Origin: Eisenibacter elegans DSM 3317
GTDB lineage: Bacteria; Bacteroidota; Bacteroidia; Cytophagales; Microscillaceae
Direction: 5' to 3'
DNA: 64,000 nucleotides
Assembly (NCBI RefSeq): GCF_000430505.1
Contig: NZ_KE387152.1
Location: 62,001-126,000, forward strand
Every line of letters starts with the position of its first letter. Position 1 is the first letter of the stretch. Positions 34,619-44,962 of the stretch are shown here, piece by piece. The translations under genes and the position numbers were made by a program. The notes beneath the pieces were generated by a model. That model did not search any database and was not told the origin of the DNA. It was given only the letters and a program-made list of their open reading frames with translations.

Positions 34619-35123
34619 GACCCCAAAAAGATGTGCATGCCCAGAGCTTTTACCAAAAATCTTTTTGAGAACCAATAAAGTCAGGACTACTGCCTAGGCC
34701 ACTATAACGAAAATTGCGCTTGAGCTTTTTTCGCTGGCTGTAGTAGAGGCTGAGCTGATTTTGAGAGTCAGGTTTTTTGTAGTTTATGCGGATCTTCTGT
34801 AGCTGCTCAAAGGGATACAGATAGAAATAGAAACACATACAAAGCGCCTTGCCGAAGCCCAAAACCAACAAAAGGCTTTGTTACAAATTACTTGGCAAGG
34901 CGCACACGAATGGGTGAAAGTGGGTAGTTTGGTTATTAAGACCCACTTTCCGCACCCCTTATTCTAGTTTATAGTACTTACGGATATTTGGGGAGAATAA
35001 GCCGAGGATTTTCCTGTGCAAATCATTGATATTTATCAAGATAGCCTGTTTTTACTCTGCGATGTAGAGGTAGTGAATCTCTTTGAGCAAAAAAAACCAT
35101 TTCATTGTTGGGCTTATGGACGA

Positions 35124-35172
35124 TTTTACCAACGTGTCGCATTCTACCAACGTGTCGCAACTACGTTGCTAA
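35124..35172 (-). repeat. Short dispersed repeat C, copy 2
   Basis: TACCAACGTGTCGCA occurs twice in tandem, 18 bases apart, followed by the palindrome GCAACTACGTTGC. The inverse of this arrangement, with one unit, is at 11163-11201. Confidence 0.65.
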
Positions 35173-35209
35173 AAAAAGCCTGCCCTTCTCGGACAGGCCT
35201 CTTTTTTTA
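35171..35209. terminator. Bidirectional terminator between priA and icmF
   Basis: GCCTGCCC and GGACAGGC form a stem around a short loop, flanked by seven A on the left and seven T on the right. It can end transcripts from both directions and lies 4 bases from the icmF stop. Confidence 0.8.
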
Positions 35210-35212
35210 GGC

Positions 35213-38200
35213 TTACATATTCCTCCTATACTGCCCGCCTACTTGATAGAGGGCGGAACTCATTTGCCCTAAGCTACAAACTTTGGCACATTCCATCAGC
35301 GAATCGAAGATATTGCCGTTTTCGATGGCGGTCTGTTGCAGTTTTTTGAGGGCTGCTTCTCCGGCGGCTTGGTTGCGCAGGTGGAAGGCATCGCGGGCGG
35401 CTATTTGGTACTCCTTCTCTTCGGTAGTAGAGCGGATGACCTCTGCCGGGATGATGGTGGGAGAGCCTTGGGGGTCGAGGAAGGTATTGACCCCGATGAT
35501 GGGCAGCTCGCCGGTATGTTTTTTCATTTCATAAAACATACTCTCCTCCTGAATCTTGTTGCGCTGGTACATACGTTCCATAGCACCCAATACGCCGCCG
35601 CGCTCACTGATAGATTTGAACTCGTTTAAGACGGCCTGCTCTACCAAGTCGGTCAGCTCTTCGATGATAAAAGCACCTTGGAGTGGGTTTTCGTTTTTGT
35701 TCAAACCCAGCTCGTGGTTGATAATCATTTGGATGGCCATTGCCCTGCGCACAGACTCTTCCGTAGGGGTGGTGATGGCCTCGTCGTAGGCATTGGTATG
35801 CAGTGAGTTACAGTTGTCGTAGAGCGCGTAGAGGGCTTGCAAGGTCGTGCGGATGTCATTGAAGGCAATCTCTTGTGCGTGTAGGCTGCGCCCCGAGGTT
35901 TGGATGTGGTATTTGAGCTTTTGGCTGCGGTCGTTACCCTTGTATTTGTAGCGCATGGCCTTGGCCCAGATGCGGCGTGCCACCCGTCCGAGTACAGAAT
36001 ACTCAGGGTCCATTCCGTTGGAGAAGAAGAAGGAGAGGTTGGGGGCAAAATCGTCGATATGCATCCCACGACTGAGGTAATACTCCACAAAGGTAAAGCC
36101 GTTGGAGAGGGTCAGTGCCAATTGGGTAATGGGGTTAGCTCCTGCCTCGGCAATGTGGTAGCCCGAAATGCTGACCGAGTAGAAGTTACGAACCTTCTTG
36201 TCGATGAAGTACTGCTGGATATCGCCCATCATACGGAGGGCAAACTCTGTAGAGAAGATACAAGTATTTTGGGCTTGGTCTTCTTTGAGGATGTCGGCTT
36301 GTACCGTGCCGCGTACTTGCGAGAGGGCTTTGGCCTTAAGTTGTGCATAGACCTCGGCAGGCAGCACTTGGTCGCCCGTAACGCCTAGGAGCATCAAGCC
36401 CAGTCCGTCGTTGCCTTCGGGTAGTTGGGCGGCATTGTAGCGGGGGCGGGGCACGCCTTTTTCTTTGTAAATAGCTTCAATTTTGGCTTCTACTTCTGCT
36501 TCCAGTCCATTTTCTTTGATATACAGTTCACACTGTTGGTCGATGGCGGCATTCATAAAGAAGGCCAAAATCATAGGAGCAGGCCCGTTGATGGTCATCG
36601 ATACAGAAGTAGCCGGATTGCAGAGGTCAAAGCCGGAGTAGAGCTTTTTGGCATCGTCGAGGGTGGCTACGCTCACGCCGGAGTTACCGATTTTTCCATA
36701 AATATCGGGGCGATGGTCAGGGTTTTCGCCATAGAGTGTTACCGAGTCGAAAGCCGTAGAGAGACGCTTGGCAGGCAAACCTTTGGACACATAGTGGAAG
36801 CGTTTGTTGGTACGCTCAGGACCGCCTTCGCCTGCAAACATACGGGTAGGATCTTCGCCTTCGCGCTTCAGTGGGAATACCCCCGAAGCATAGGGGAAGA
36901 AACCGGGCGCATTTTCTGTCAGCAGCCAGCGCAAAATATCGCCCCAGTCTTGGTATTTGGGCAGCGCCACCTTGGGTACTTTGGTACCCGAAAGCGAGGT
37001 GTAGTACAGGTCTTGTTCTATGACCTTGTCGCGCACTTGGAAGCGGTACTTGTCGGCCTTGTAGCGAGCCTTGGTTGCACTCCAGTTGGCCAGCATTTGC
37101 TTACATTCGGCATCGAGTTTGGCTTCCAGTTCGTTGTATTGGGCAATAAGGTCTTTGAGGTATTCCGGTTCGCCTTGGATGTGTTGTACTGCCGTAACCA
37201 GCTCGTCGGATTGTTCTACAATCTCTACGCGCTCTTTACCGATATTGGCACGCAGTAAATCTACTGTGCCCTTGAGTTGGTACATTTTGCGGGCGAGGTC
37301 AGACTGTTCCTTTACAAAACGCTCGTATTGTTCGCTATTTTCGCAAATTTCGGCCAAATAGCGCACACGGTCAGGCGGGATGATGTAGATTTTCTCCGAC
37401 ATTTTTTCGGTAATCTCAAACCCTGAACGGAGTTTTTCGGCCTTGGTTTTCTCTACAATCTTGTCCATCAGCTTTTTGTAGAGCGTGTTCATTCCCGGGT
37501 CGTTGAATTGCGAAGCAATCGTGCCGTAAATGGGCAACTCTTCATCGGGAGTTTCCCAAAGGTTGTGGTTGCGCTTGTACTGTTTTTTCACGTCGCGCAG
37601 GGCATCGAGTGAGCCGCGCTTGTCGAATTTGTTGATGGCGATGAGGTCGGCAAAGTCGAGCATATCGATTTTTTCCAACTGTGTGGCCGCCCCATACTCA
37701 GAGGTCATCACATAGAGCGATACGTCGGAGTGTTCAGTAATTTCGGTGTCTGACTGTCCGATACCTGAAGTTTCGACAATAATCAGGTCATACTCAGCAG
37801 CCTGACAAATATCGATGGCATCTTGCACATAACGGCTGAGGGCTAGATTGGATTGACGTGTGGCCAAAGAACGCATATAGACCCTGCCGTTGCTGATGGC
37901 ATTCATACGGATACGGTCGCCAAGGAGTGCACCGCCCGTTTTGCGCTTGGAGGGGTCTACCGAGATGACGGCCATAGTCTTATCTTCAAAATCCATCAAA
38001 AAGCGGCGCACCAGCTCATCTACCAACGAGGATTTACCCGCCCCGCCCGTACCGGTAATTCCCAAGATGGGCGCTTTATGAGCTTCCTTGCGTCGGATGA
38101 CCTCCGACTTGACGGCCAGATATTCCTCAGGGTAGTTTTCGGCAATAGAAATCAACCGTCCGATGTGCAGCGGATTTTTATGGGGCAGTGCCTCGGTGAG

Positions 38201-38728
38201 CGCCTGCAAATCATCAAAAGCCTGCTGCTCCTCCTCTTCGCCGTCGGGCAATACGGGGACATTTGCGCCTTTTTTGCGGTAAGTAGAAAAATCACATCGT
38301 TGCAGTACATCATTGATCATTCCCTGCAACCCCATCGCCCTGCCGTCGTCGGGGTGGTAGATGCGCGTAATGCCGTAGGCGTGCAGTTCTTCTATTTCGG
38401 AAGGCAGGATAGTACCGCCACCACCGCCAAAAATTTTGATATGCCCTGCTCCTTTTTCTTTGAGCAGGTCATACATATACTTGAGGTACTCTACGTGCCC
38501 CCCTTGGTACGAAGTCATCGCAATGGCTTGGGCATCTTCTTGGATGGCGCAGTCCACTACTTCGGCTACAGAACGGTTGTGGCCAAGGTGAATAATTTCA
38601 GCACCGGAGGCTTGCATCACACGGCGCATAATATTGATGGCGGCATCGTGCCCATCGAAAAGAGAGGCTGCCGTTACGATACGGATATGGTTTTGGGGTT
38701 TGTATGGGACGGTAACTTGTGCGGACAT
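35213..38728 (-). CDS. icmF: Fused isobutyryl-CoA mutase IcmF
   Basis: The 1171-residue protein is a natural fusion. A cobalamin-binding domain comes first (residues 15-145) with the cobalt-ligand motif FDGHDAAIN (His27). A MeaB-like GTPase chaperone follows, with Walker [10 protein letters not shown] (226-234), and then the mutase TIM barrel (about 580-1165; [20 protein letters not shown] and [13 protein letters not shown]). It interconverts isobutyryl-CoA and n-butyryl-CoA and related acyl-CoAs by a B12 radical mechanism, while its G domain guards cofactor loading. The domain order is that of IcmF, not of methylmalonyl-CoA mutase. Divergent from the methyltransferase gene. Confidence 0.94.
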   Translation of the reverse strand: MSAQVTVPYKPQNHIRIVTAASLFDGHDAAINIMRRVMQASGAEIIHLGHNRSVAEVVDCAIQEDAQAIAMTSYQGGHVEYLKYMYDLLKEKGAGHIKIFGGGGGTILPSEIEELHAYGITRIYHPDDGRAMGLQGMINDVLQRCDFSTYRKKGANVPVLPDGEEEEQQAFDDLQALTEALPHKNPLHIGRLISIAENYPEEYLAVKSEVIRRKEAHKAPILGITGTGGAGKSSLVDELVRRFLMDFEDKTMAVISVDPSKRKTGGALLGDRIRMNAISNGRVYMRSLATRQSNLALSRYVQDAIDICQAAEYDLIIVETSGIGQSDTEITEHSDVSLYVMTSEYGAATQLEKIDMLDFADLIAINKFDKRGSLDALRDVKKQYKRNHNLWETPDEELPIYGTIASQFNDPGMNTLYKKLMDKIVEKTKAEKLRSGFEITEKMSEKIYIIPPDRVRYLAEICENSEQYERFVKEQSDLARKMYQLKGTVDLLRANIGKERVEIVEQSDELVTAVQHIQGEPEYLKDLIAQYNELEAKLDAECKQMLANWSATKARYKADKYRFQVRDKVIEQDLYYTSLSGTKVPKVALPKYQDWGDILRWLLTENAPGFFPYASGVFPLKREGEDPTRMFAGEGGPERTNKRFHYVSKGLPAKRLSTAFDSVTLYGENPDHRPDIYGKIGNSGVSVATLDDAKKLYSGFDLCNPATSVSMTINGPAPMILAFFMNAAIDQQCELYIKENGLEAEVEAKIEAIYKEKGVPRPRYNAAQLPEGNDGLGLMLLGVTGDQVLPAEVYAQLKAKALSQVRGTVQADILKEDQAQNTCIFSTEFALRMMGDIQQYFIDKKVRNFYSVSISGYHIAEAGANPITQLALTLSNGFTFVEYYLSRGMHIDDFAPNLSFFFSNGMDPEYSVLGRVARRIWAKAMRYKYKGNDRSQKLKYHIQTSGRSLHAQEIAFNDIRTTLQALYALYDNCNSLHTNAYDEAITTPTEESVRRAMAIQMIINHELGLNKNENPLQGAFIIEELTDLVEQAVLNEFKSISERGGVLGAMERMYQRNKIQEESMFYEMKKHTGELPIIGVNTFLDPQGSPTIIPAEVIRSTTEEKEYQIAARDAFHLRNQAAGEAALKKLQQTAIENGNIFDSLMECAKVCSLGQMSSALYQVGGQYRRNM

Positions 38729-39143
38729 AAGGGCGTATCTTTATGGATTGACTGAAAAAACACAAAGTGCTTGTTGAATAATACAAAAATACGAAAATAG
38801 TTGGTTTTCGTGCAGGCTTTTGCTACAAGCTTAGGCCGTGCTTGTGAGGTGTGCAAGGGGACTGAGGCAACAGATGGTGTAAGGATTGTCCCAATAGCCG
38901 AAAGATATACTGCCAGCAAGTATTCAGCTTAGATAAGCTTTGGTTTTGAGGCGAATTCTAAGAAAAGCGGTATAAGGTGCAATATCCTGGTATCTAATTT
39001 CGGAATGCCCTAATTTTCTTATTTCCAAATCCCTCAATATTTGCGCTGTATAAGCACCACCTCTGACTTGTGATTGGCTGTGGATTTTGACAAATTTTGT
39101 ACCTTTGTGCCAGCAACATTGCTTTTCCTCTTTTGCTTGCATT
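38729..39143. other. Divergent region between icmF and methyltransferase
   Basis: This 415-base stretch has a minus-strand TAnnTTTG match at 38784-38791 for icmF and a plus-strand one at 39100-39107 for the methyltransferase. Frames inside it look random. Confidence 0.45.
39100..39107 (+). promoter_or_regulatory. Promoter -7 element before methyltransferase
   Basis: TACCTTTG fits TAnnTTTG and lies 36 bases before the ATG. A TTG 23 bases upstream could be the -33 element. Confidence 0.45.
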
Positions 39144-39914
39144 ATGTACAGTACCACCGAAATCACTTCTACAGCGCTCAGCTCCGACAATCCTATACAT
39201 CAACGGCTATTGGCGGCCTATTTGGTAGCGCAGCCTCACCTTTGGGGCGAGGTACTCGAAATTGGCTGTGGGGTAGGCCGGGGCTTAGAAATCATCCGAC
39301 AAAAGGCCCAACAATATACGGCCCTTGATAAAAATAAGTCCCTGCTGGAGAGTCTTTCGGCGCAATATCCCGATGTCCGGTTTATAGAGGCCAACGTTCC
39401 ACCGCTAAGTGCCCTGCCCGATAATAGTTTTGACTGTGTGGTCTCGTTTCAGGTGATAGAGCATATCCAAGATGACGGCCTGTTTCTGGATGAAATCCGT
39501 CGGGTGCTTAAGCCTGGGGGGAAAGCCTTCATTTCGACACCCAACCGCCTCCGCTCGCTGACGCGCAATCCTTGGCACACCAGAGAGTATACCGCAGAAG
39601 AGCTAAGCGCTCGGATGAAACCCTATTTTTCTACCATTGAGGCGCTGGGTATCGATGGTAGCGAAAAAGTGCAAGCATATATGGCCGAAAACGCGGCTGC
39701 TGTCAAAAGGATTACGCGTTGGGATATTCTCAACCTACAATACCGACTACCGGCGTGGATGCTGAGAGTACCTTATGAATGGCTGAACCGCCGCAACCGC
39801 AACCGGCTACAAAACCAAAACCAAAATCTCGTCAGTAACATCACCGAAGCTGATTATCATTTGTCTGATACCCCCCAAAAGAGCCTTGATCTATTCTACA
39901 TAGCTACTAAATAA
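39144..39914 (+). CDS. Class I SAM-dependent methyltransferase
   Basis: The 256-residue protein has the seven-strand methyltransferase motifs: VLEIGCGVGRGLEII (motif I), TALDKNKS (motif II), FDCVVSFQVIEHIQDD (motif IV) and RRVLKPGGKAFISTPN (motif V/VI). It belongs to the UbiE/Methyltransf_11-like group; the substrate is unknown. The STPNRLRSLTRNPWH segment is typical of methyltransferases acting on sugars or lipids of surface glycans, which is only a hint. The start at 39144 is preferred over an ATG 19 codons earlier that overlaps the predicted promoter. Confidence 0.82.
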   Translation: MYSTTEITSTALSSDNPIHQRLLAAYLVAQPHLWGEVLEIGCGVGRGLEIIRQKAQQYTALDKNKSLLESLSAQYPDVRFIEANVPPLSALPDNSFDCVVSFQVIEHIQDDGLFLDEIRRVLKPGGKAFISTPNRLRSLTRNPWHTREYTAEELSARMKPYFSTIEALGIDGSEKVQAYMAENAAAVKRITRWDILNLQYRLPAWMLRVPYEWLNRRNRNRLQNQNQNLVSNITEADYHLSDTPQKSLDLFYIATK

Positions 39915-40292
39915 TGGAGCTGTGCTAACCATTGGAGCTCTGGAGTATCCGTTTTTAGGGCACTCAAAAAAAGTTACCTTATTAATCGACCCTGAAGGGA
40001 GCTAATGTTTATTGCCACACAATGTACCAAACATACGCTCTGTATGGGGTCTACGCCCAGCGGCCAGTGTGCTCGAAATATTTCACCCCTTCGGGATTGC
40101 ATTGAAATAAGGAGATATTCGAAAAAACATCCAACATCACCATTGTATCCTCTGTGGAAATGGGTAAGCCATTTATTGCGCAGCCCCATACACCAAGGCC
40201 ATATTTGATGTAAGGTTTTATTGGGATTGATTTTCCTTTGTGGCCAGTGGTTTTGAGACCATACATTTCCCAAACACCATCAAAATTATCCC

Positions 40293-40360
40293 AATCAAAA
40301 CTGACTTGGGATAATATGCGCGTTAAAAATCCTTGATAATCAGGTAAGTCTTGGTATGAT
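40293..40360 (+). repeat. Dispersed AT-rich repeat A, copy 4
   Basis: AATCAAAACTGACTTGGG, AATCCTTGATAATCAGG and AGTCTTGGTATGA match the order in copy 3, with the same central deletion. Confidence 0.6.
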
Positions 40361-40387
40361 GTTGCTTGGACACAACACTAAAAATCA

Positions 40388-40427
40388 GCCACGAATATAC
40401 GAATAAAAAAATTTGTGCATTCGTGGC
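40388..40427. repeat. Inverted repeat GCCACGAAT..ATTCGTGGC
   Basis: The outer GCCACGAAT at 40388-40396 pairs exactly with ATTCGTGGC at 40419-40427, and the pairing continues inward with a few mismatches over an AT-rich centre. It lies 30 bases past the stop of the minus-strand gene and could act as a terminator. Confidence 0.55.
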
Positions 40428-40456
40428 GAAAAGTCAAACTAATGTTAGTCGGTGAG

Positions 40457-41062
40457 CTAGTAGCTGAAATCGTTACCGCCATCAAACCCAGAATTATAGT
40501 TTTTTCTAGGCCGCAAAATGCGTTTGCGTTTGGTATTATCTTGTATGGGCTTATTGGTATTGGGTCGGTCGTCGGTGCGTTGTACCACACTTTGGCTTTG
40601 TTGTGGATAGCCTTGGCCTGTGGGGGTGTTGGCATTGATGTTGCTTTTGCGTTCAAAAGACATGTTGGAACTAGAGAGGCCGAGGTCGTCGATGGTAAAG
40701 TCAAAATTGCTGTTTTCGCGTTGTGGGCGGCTTGGCTTGCGCTGTATTTGGTTGCCACTGCGGCCGCGTTGGCTGCGAGGGCGTGTGCGGGTTTTTCTGG
40801 GTTTGGCGGCTTCTGGGCTATACACAAAAGGGTTTTTCTCACATTCGCGCAAGCAATTGATGATAATAGGCTCAAAGTCATCGGGATAGGCATATACCTT
40901 TATTTTCCAGTCATATACCCGCGCCTTTGTTTTTGGGGGCAATGAACTAAAAATTTTATAATAGGCATCTTTTACTTTGTTACCCACATAGGAGAGCATC
41001 CTGTCTCCGTGTGGATGTGTGTGATAGTTGTGCTTTTGAGCTACCTGAAATACTGTGATCAT
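40457..41062 (-). CDS. Unknown basic protein with disordered tail
   Basis: The 201-residue protein has a folded-looking N-terminal half (residues 1-75, MLSYVGNKVKDAYYKIFSSL, KIKVYAYPDDFEPIIINCL) and a long Arg/Lys/Asn/Gln-rich tail (KPRKTRTRPRSQRGR, KRKRILRPRKNYN). No signal or membrane segment is seen. The tail suggests binding to nucleic acid or another acidic partner. I do not recognise the family. Confidence 0.6.
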   Translation of the reverse strand: MITVFQVAQKHNYHTHPHGDRMLSYVGNKVKDAYYKIFSSLPPKTKARVYDWKIKVYAYPDDFEPIIINCLRECEKNPFVYSPEAAKPRKTRTRPRSQRGRSGNQIQRKPSRPQRENSNFDFTIDDLGLSSSNMSFERKSNINANTPTGQGYPQQSQSVVQRTDDRPNTNKPIQDNTKRKRILRPRKNYNSGFDGGNDFSY

Positions 41063-41317
41063 TGGATTGTAGGGGATTTTAGGATTGGAATTGTTGTATG
41101 TATCTACCGTTCGTTTTTATATAAGTTTGAAAAGTAAAAAGCAAGCCAAGAAGTAGGTGTTGTAGGTCGTTTGGGTTGAGACATAGCCGTTTTCGAGTCC
41201 TAAAAATAGGCTGATACGGATAAATATACAAATTGTGTTAAGAAGGAGCAAATGATAGCAATTATTTTTCGCTGTAAAATTTTTTGGCACTATTTTTATC
41301 AAAACCAAAATTTTGTT

Positions 41318-43522
41318 TTAATTGTAGTCAATTGATTGGGCTTTTTGCAACAACTGCATAGCGCGGGGTTTGAGTTCGCTTTCGGGATAATTTTCGACAA
41401 AGCGCTGCAAATCAAGCTTGAACGTGATGGGGTCAGAGACTTTGATGCTAATCAAAACACGCAAGAAAGCAAACTTATCATTCATCCCAGTTTCGGGATA
41501 AGCAGCAAGTGTTTGCCCTATGACAGAAGAGGCTTCGGCAAACTCCCGTTTTTCATAGAGTTCAAAGGCTTTTTTGTAAGCATCCAATACTTCTTGTGCG
41601 ATGGTTTCGGTTTCGTGTAGGTAGTTAGGGTTTTGGATAAGCTTGGCATACAGGGAGTTGGGGTATTTTTTAAGGATAGTTTCTTTGTGATGCTGCTCTT
41701 GTCCTTTTTGTTCTAGGCTTTGGTGTGCCAAATATAAGAAATAATGAGCTTCGGCAGCTTTTTCTGTATTAGGGAATTTTTTGAGTAGGCGTTCAAAGCT
41801 GACAATAGACTTGGCTGGGTCTTGGAGTTGGTAATAATAAATTCGACCTAGGCGGTAGAGGCTGTTTTCGAGTCGGATGTTGGAGGAGTCGAGTTTGGCT
41901 TCCGTATCAGGCAATTGGGTTAGGAGTGCTTCTTTTTGCTTGACGACCCGTTGTTTGATAAGGTCTTCACGCGAGATTTTGATTTCAACGACCCTGTCAA
42001 GGCTGTCCGTACTTTCATTGAAGGGCTTGTCGCTGCGCCGCCAGTTGTCTTCGAGGTCTCGTTTGCCCCATTTTTTCAAAAAGGCAGCCCTACCGGTAGT
42101 AAGGGCAGTGAGATTGTCAAAATACCAAACGGCTTGCCCACCACCGGGGCGGTTGGGGTCATTGAGGGAACTGCCCGTGCTGCGTCGTTGGCGGCGCTCG
42201 GCTAGGGCAGCTTGGCGCTCTATTTCGTCTTGGCGGCGGGTTTCTTGTTTTTGCAGCTCATAGTCAAGGTAGGCCGAGCGGGCTTCGGGTTCCATACGTG
42301 CGAGGCGCTGGAGGCTGTCTTCGAGGCGTACGGTTTGTAAGTGGAGCACAAACTCATCCAACACTGCACGCCGTTGCTTGGTTTGTTGGTAGCTCTCGGC
42401 GGTTTTGGGCAGATTGACCAAGGCGCTATCATAATACACCTTGGCTCGTTCGTATTGTTCTAGGTATTCAAAATTGACATCAGCCAATTTGAGAAAAGAA
42501 TAGGCACTCTGGATAAGGTTGGGCTTGTCTACCTCAACAGATTTTTGAAGATAATCGACCGCCGTCGGAATATCTTTTTTGTTGAGATAATAGACCCCCA
42601 TTTCGTAGTAAATCTTGTCTTCATAGTCAATATTTTTGTCATCCCTCAACAGCTGTTTGTAGGCTTTCATCATCTTATTCTCAGGTATATTCTGTACGAC
42701 TGCCACACATTGGAGCGCATACAATTTGCTGAAAAAAGTGAGGTCATAGTTGGGGTTGTTCTTACGTACCAGGTCATAGTGGTAATAAGCATCTTTGGGG
42801 TCGCCATATTTTTGGTATACCTGCCCCAGTATGAAGGCAATACGGGCTTTGTGTTCGCTACGTGGCATCAATTCCAGCGCCTTGGTCAGGTACTGGGCTA
42901 CTTGCTTGTAGCTGCCTTGTTTGCGGTAATAGTGAGCCCGCATCAGGTGAAAAGCCATTTCATTGTCCTTGTTGAGGGTCTGCCGGCTAAGGTAGCTTAT
43001 GGCCGTGCGCGCATCATCATATTGTTCGGTATTGATAAACAAACGCATCAACTCTAACAATGCCTGAAAGCGAGTCTGTTCTTCGGGGCTTTTGGTATTG
43101 ACATACTTGAATGTCGTGGCCGCATCAGTATATTGATGGAGATAATATCGCGCCTTTCCTGCCAGAAAATAACTATCATCTACCCACTTGCTGTCTTCGT
43201 GCCACTGGATGACCTTGGCGGCCTTGTCGAGGCAGTCTTCCATCACAGAGCGCTGCGCATTGACCGCGCCGGAGTCTTGAGGCGCGTCTACCTGCAAGAT
43301 ATTGTTATAATCCTCTTGCCGAGCGTGGAAAATCTCCCGCTCAGCTTCTTTCATCCGCTCCTTGGCCAAAAAATAGGCATTGTAGCGGGCTGTCATATTA
43401 TCATAAGCATTTCCGGCGTTCTTACTACTCTTGCAGCCCATTAGCAACCCTCCCAAAGAGAGGCCGCTAAGCACTAGCAGGAGCAGGTATGGCCTTAGGC
43501 TTGCATTTTTAGCAGGTATCAT
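41318..43522 (-). CDS. porW: PorW/SprE-type TPR lipoprotein of the type IX secretion system
   Basis: The 734-residue protein has a lipoprotein signal with Cys30 (LLMGC). An N-terminal motif DNMTARYNAYFLAKERMKE follows, which is characteristic of SprE/PorW, then many TPR-like helices up to about residue 390, a charged linker (400-480) and more TPR units to the end. In Flavobacterium SprE is needed for gliding and type IX secretion; PorW of Porphyromonas links the PorLM motor to the outer-membrane complex. The start at 43522 puts the lipobox in the normal place. It is divergent from the M23 peptidase gene with 58 bases between starts. Confidence 0.78.
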   Translation of the reverse strand: MIPAKNASLRPYLLLLVLSGLSLGGLLMGCKSSKNAGNAYDNMTARYNAYFLAKERMKEAEREIFHARQEDYNNILQVDAPQDSGAVNAQRSVMEDCLDKAAKVIQWHEDSKWVDDSYFLAGKARYYLHQYTDAATTFKYVNTKSPEEQTRFQALLELMRLFINTEQYDDARTAISYLSRQTLNKDNEMAFHLMRAHYYRKQGSYKQVAQYLTKALELMPRSEHKARIAFILGQVYQKYGDPKDAYYHYDLVRKNNPNYDLTFFSKLYALQCVAVVQNIPENKMMKAYKQLLRDDKNIDYEDKIYYEMGVYYLNKKDIPTAVDYLQKSVEVDKPNLIQSAYSFLKLADVNFEYLEQYERAKVYYDSALVNLPKTAESYQQTKQRRAVLDEFVLHLQTVRLEDSLQRLARMEPEARSAYLDYELQKQETRRQDEIERQAALAERRQRRSTGSSLNDPNRPGGGQAVWYFDNLTALTTGRAAFLKKWGKRDLEDNWRRSDKPFNESTDSLDRVVEIKISREDLIKQRVVKQKEALLTQLPDTEAKLDSSNIRLENSLYRLGRIYYYQLQDPAKSIVSFERLLKKFPNTEKAAEAHYFLYLAHQSLEQKGQEQHHKETILKKYPNSLYAKLIQNPNYLHETETIAQEVLDAYKKAFELYEKREFAEASSVIGQTLAAYPETGMNDKFAFLRVLISIKVSDPITFKLDLQRFVENYPESELKPRAMQLLQKAQSIDYN

Positions 43523-43580
43523 ACCGATAAATTTGAGAAAAAATTCTAACTTGCACAAGTTCATCAATTCTCAGGGAGCT

Positions 43581-44474
43581 TTGAAATTCAGAAAAACACT
43601 TTATACTTGGCTCACGACCCGTTACAGGCTCATTCTTCGCAATGAAGAAAATTTTGAGGAAACCCGCAACTTGCCCGTAACGCCGTCGGCCATTATTTTT
43701 TTCATCGGCACGGGCTTGCTCGTGGCTATGTTCAGTGGCTTGTTTTTGGGCAAATTACTCTTTGACCGCCACTCCGGTATGGGAGACAAAGACGGCAAAC
43801 ACCTCGAAGCCCTACAACGAATGGATAATACCATCGACTCACTGCTGACAGAAATCAACCGACGAGAGGTCTTCTTGGCTGATTTGCGTAAGGTCATCGG
43901 AGGTGATGTCAACTATTTGCGTAAAGAAGCCGATGAGCTAAAGCCTAACAAAGATACAACGAACAAAGCAGCTGCAAAGCGCTATGATACCATAAACATT
44001 GATTATCTTAGCTCGGTAGACAAAAAGTTCCGCCAAGAGTTTGAAGGCCGCCAAGTACGCAGCACTGTCGGGGGTGGGGCGAGCGGAATGGCAGTAACTT
44101 TTGACGAACGGATGTTTTTCTCCCCTGTTAGAGGGATTGTTACCGAAAAATACCGCAGCTCCGACAAACACTACGGCGTGGATGTGGTCGCCAAAAAAGA
44201 CGAACCCATCAAGGCAATCGCCGGAGGAACAGTTATCCTCTCTTCTTGGACAGATGACACGGGCTATGTCATCGCCATCCAACACCAAGGAGACATTATC
44301 TCTGTTTATAAGCACTGTTCTGTTTTAATGAAAAAAGTTGGTAACTTTGTAGAACCCGGAGAGATAATAGCCCTTATCGGTAATTCCGGAAAATATACTA
44401 CAGGTCCACACCTACACTTTGAGCTATGGTACAAAGGAAATCCTTTAGACCCTGAAAAGCACGTAGTTTTTTAA
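43581..44474 (+). CDS. M23 peptidoglycan endopeptidase, membrane-anchored
   Basis: The 297-residue protein has a short cytosolic start (TRYRLILRNEENFEE), one membrane helix (about 35-55), a coiled coil, and a C-terminal LytM/M23 domain. Zinc ligands are visible as HYGVDV (His, Asp) and HLHFELW (His), with the upstream SPVRGIVTEKYR segment. No ATG opens the frame in a sensible place; a TTG at 43581 is preceded by AGGGAG five bases upstream, one of the few clear ribosome sites in the window, so I use it. The next gene is a bactofilin, and M23-bactofilin pairs control cell shape in other bacteria. Confidence 0.85.
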   Translation: MKFRKTLYTWLTTRYRLILRNEENFEETRNLPVTPSAIIFFIGTGLLVAMFSGLFLGKLLFDRHSGMGDKDGKHLEALQRMDNTIDSLLTEINRREVFLADLRKVIGGDVNYLRKEADELKPNKDTTNKAAAKRYDTINIDYLSSVDKKFRQEFEGRQVRSTVGGGASGMAVTFDERMFFSPVRGIVTEKYRSSDKHYGVDVVAKKDEPIKAIAGGTVILSSWTDDTGYVIAIQHQGDIISVYKHCSVLMKKVGNFVEPGEIIALIGNSGKYTTGPHLHFELWYKGNPLDPEKHVVF

Positions 44475-44482
44475 AAAAAACT

Positions 44483-44490
44483 TAAATTTG
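44483..44490 (+). promoter_or_regulatory. Promoter -7 element before bactofilin gene
   Basis: TAAATTTG matches TAnnTTTG and lies 8 bases before the bactofilin ATG. Transcription from here would give an almost leaderless message. No clear -33 TTG is present. Confidence 0.35.
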
Positions 44491-44497
44491 CACGATT

Positions 44498-44962
44498 ATG
44501 GCAATGTTCGGCGCTATTAACAACAACAAGGAAAAAGAGATTCCAGTGGAAGCAAACTCTAACTCAGCTACTATCATCGGCAAAGGCGCGATGATGGAAG
44601 GAAACATCGAAACCCACGGCAATGTCCGTATTGAAGGACGGATTGTCGGCAATGTAAAATGCAAGTCCAAAGTCGTTTTGGGCGACTCGTCTTATCTCGA
44701 AGGCAGCATATTGTCTCAAAATGCTGAAATCTCTGGCGAAGTAAAAGGCTTGATTGAAGTAGCCGAAATCTTGGTGCTCAAGTCTTCGGCCATTGTCAAT
44801 GGAGACGTATTATGCGACAAACTGATTGTCGAAACAGGCGCTGTCTTTAATGGTAGTTGCAAGATGGGCCATACGATGAAAGAAATTCGCATAGGGGAGA
44901 AAAATCTCAACAGCGCTAAGCAAGCTAGCAATGCCAAGCCAGCCCAACAAACCACCGCTTAA
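44498..44962 (+). CDS. Bactofilin
   Basis: The 154-residue protein has the bactofilin beta-helix core (about residues 22-118) with the repeated pattern ATIIGKGAMMEGNIETHGNV, RIEGRIVGNV, and KSSAIVNGDVLCDKLIVETGAVFNG. Short flexible ends flank it, ending in ANAKPAQQTTA. Bactofilins polymerise without nucleotide and form a membrane-linked scaffold. It lies 23 bases after the M23 peptidase gene, whose product it may localise. Its 3' end overlaps the AtpZ-like gene. Confidence 0.93.
   Translation: MAMFGAINNNKEKEIPVEANSNSATIIGKGAMMEGNIETHGNVRIEGRIVGNVKCKSKVVLGDSSYLEGSILSQNAEISGEVKGLIEVAEILVLKSSAIVNGDVLCDKLIVETGAVFNGSCKMGHTMKEIRIGEKNLNSAKQASNAKPAQQTTA

Larger units (their letters stand above)
34619..35212. 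other. Gap between priA and icmF
   Basis: This 594-base region between convergent genes has repeat C copy 2 and a bidirectional terminator at its right end. A 73-codon minus-strand frame (34650-34871) has a protein-like end (RNFRYSGLGSSPDFIGSQ) but no recognisable family, signal or promoter, so I do not call it a gene. Confidence 0.4.
39915..40456. other. Gap after the methyltransferase gene
   Basis: This 542-base region between convergent genes has no convincing coding sequence. It contains repeat A copy 4 and, at 40388-40427, a long imperfect inverted repeat with GCCACGAAT at both ends. The left part (39960-40290) is of unknown nature. Confidence 0.45.

Noticed and set aside
34650-34871. 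73-codon minus-strand frame after priA
   Set aside because: The end looks protein-like, but there is no family, signal, promoter or conserved context to support it.
35124-35172. CRISPR-like array
   Set aside because: Only two short tandem units with no spacers; it is repeat C.
35016-35210. 64-codon plus-strand frame before the icmF stop
   Set aside because: It runs through repeat C and the terminator, so its sequence is explained by these.
39974-40273. Frames in the gap after the methyltransferase gene
   Set aside because: Two overlapping frames have biased, low-quality sequence and no recognisable motif; the region is repeat-rich non-coding DNA.
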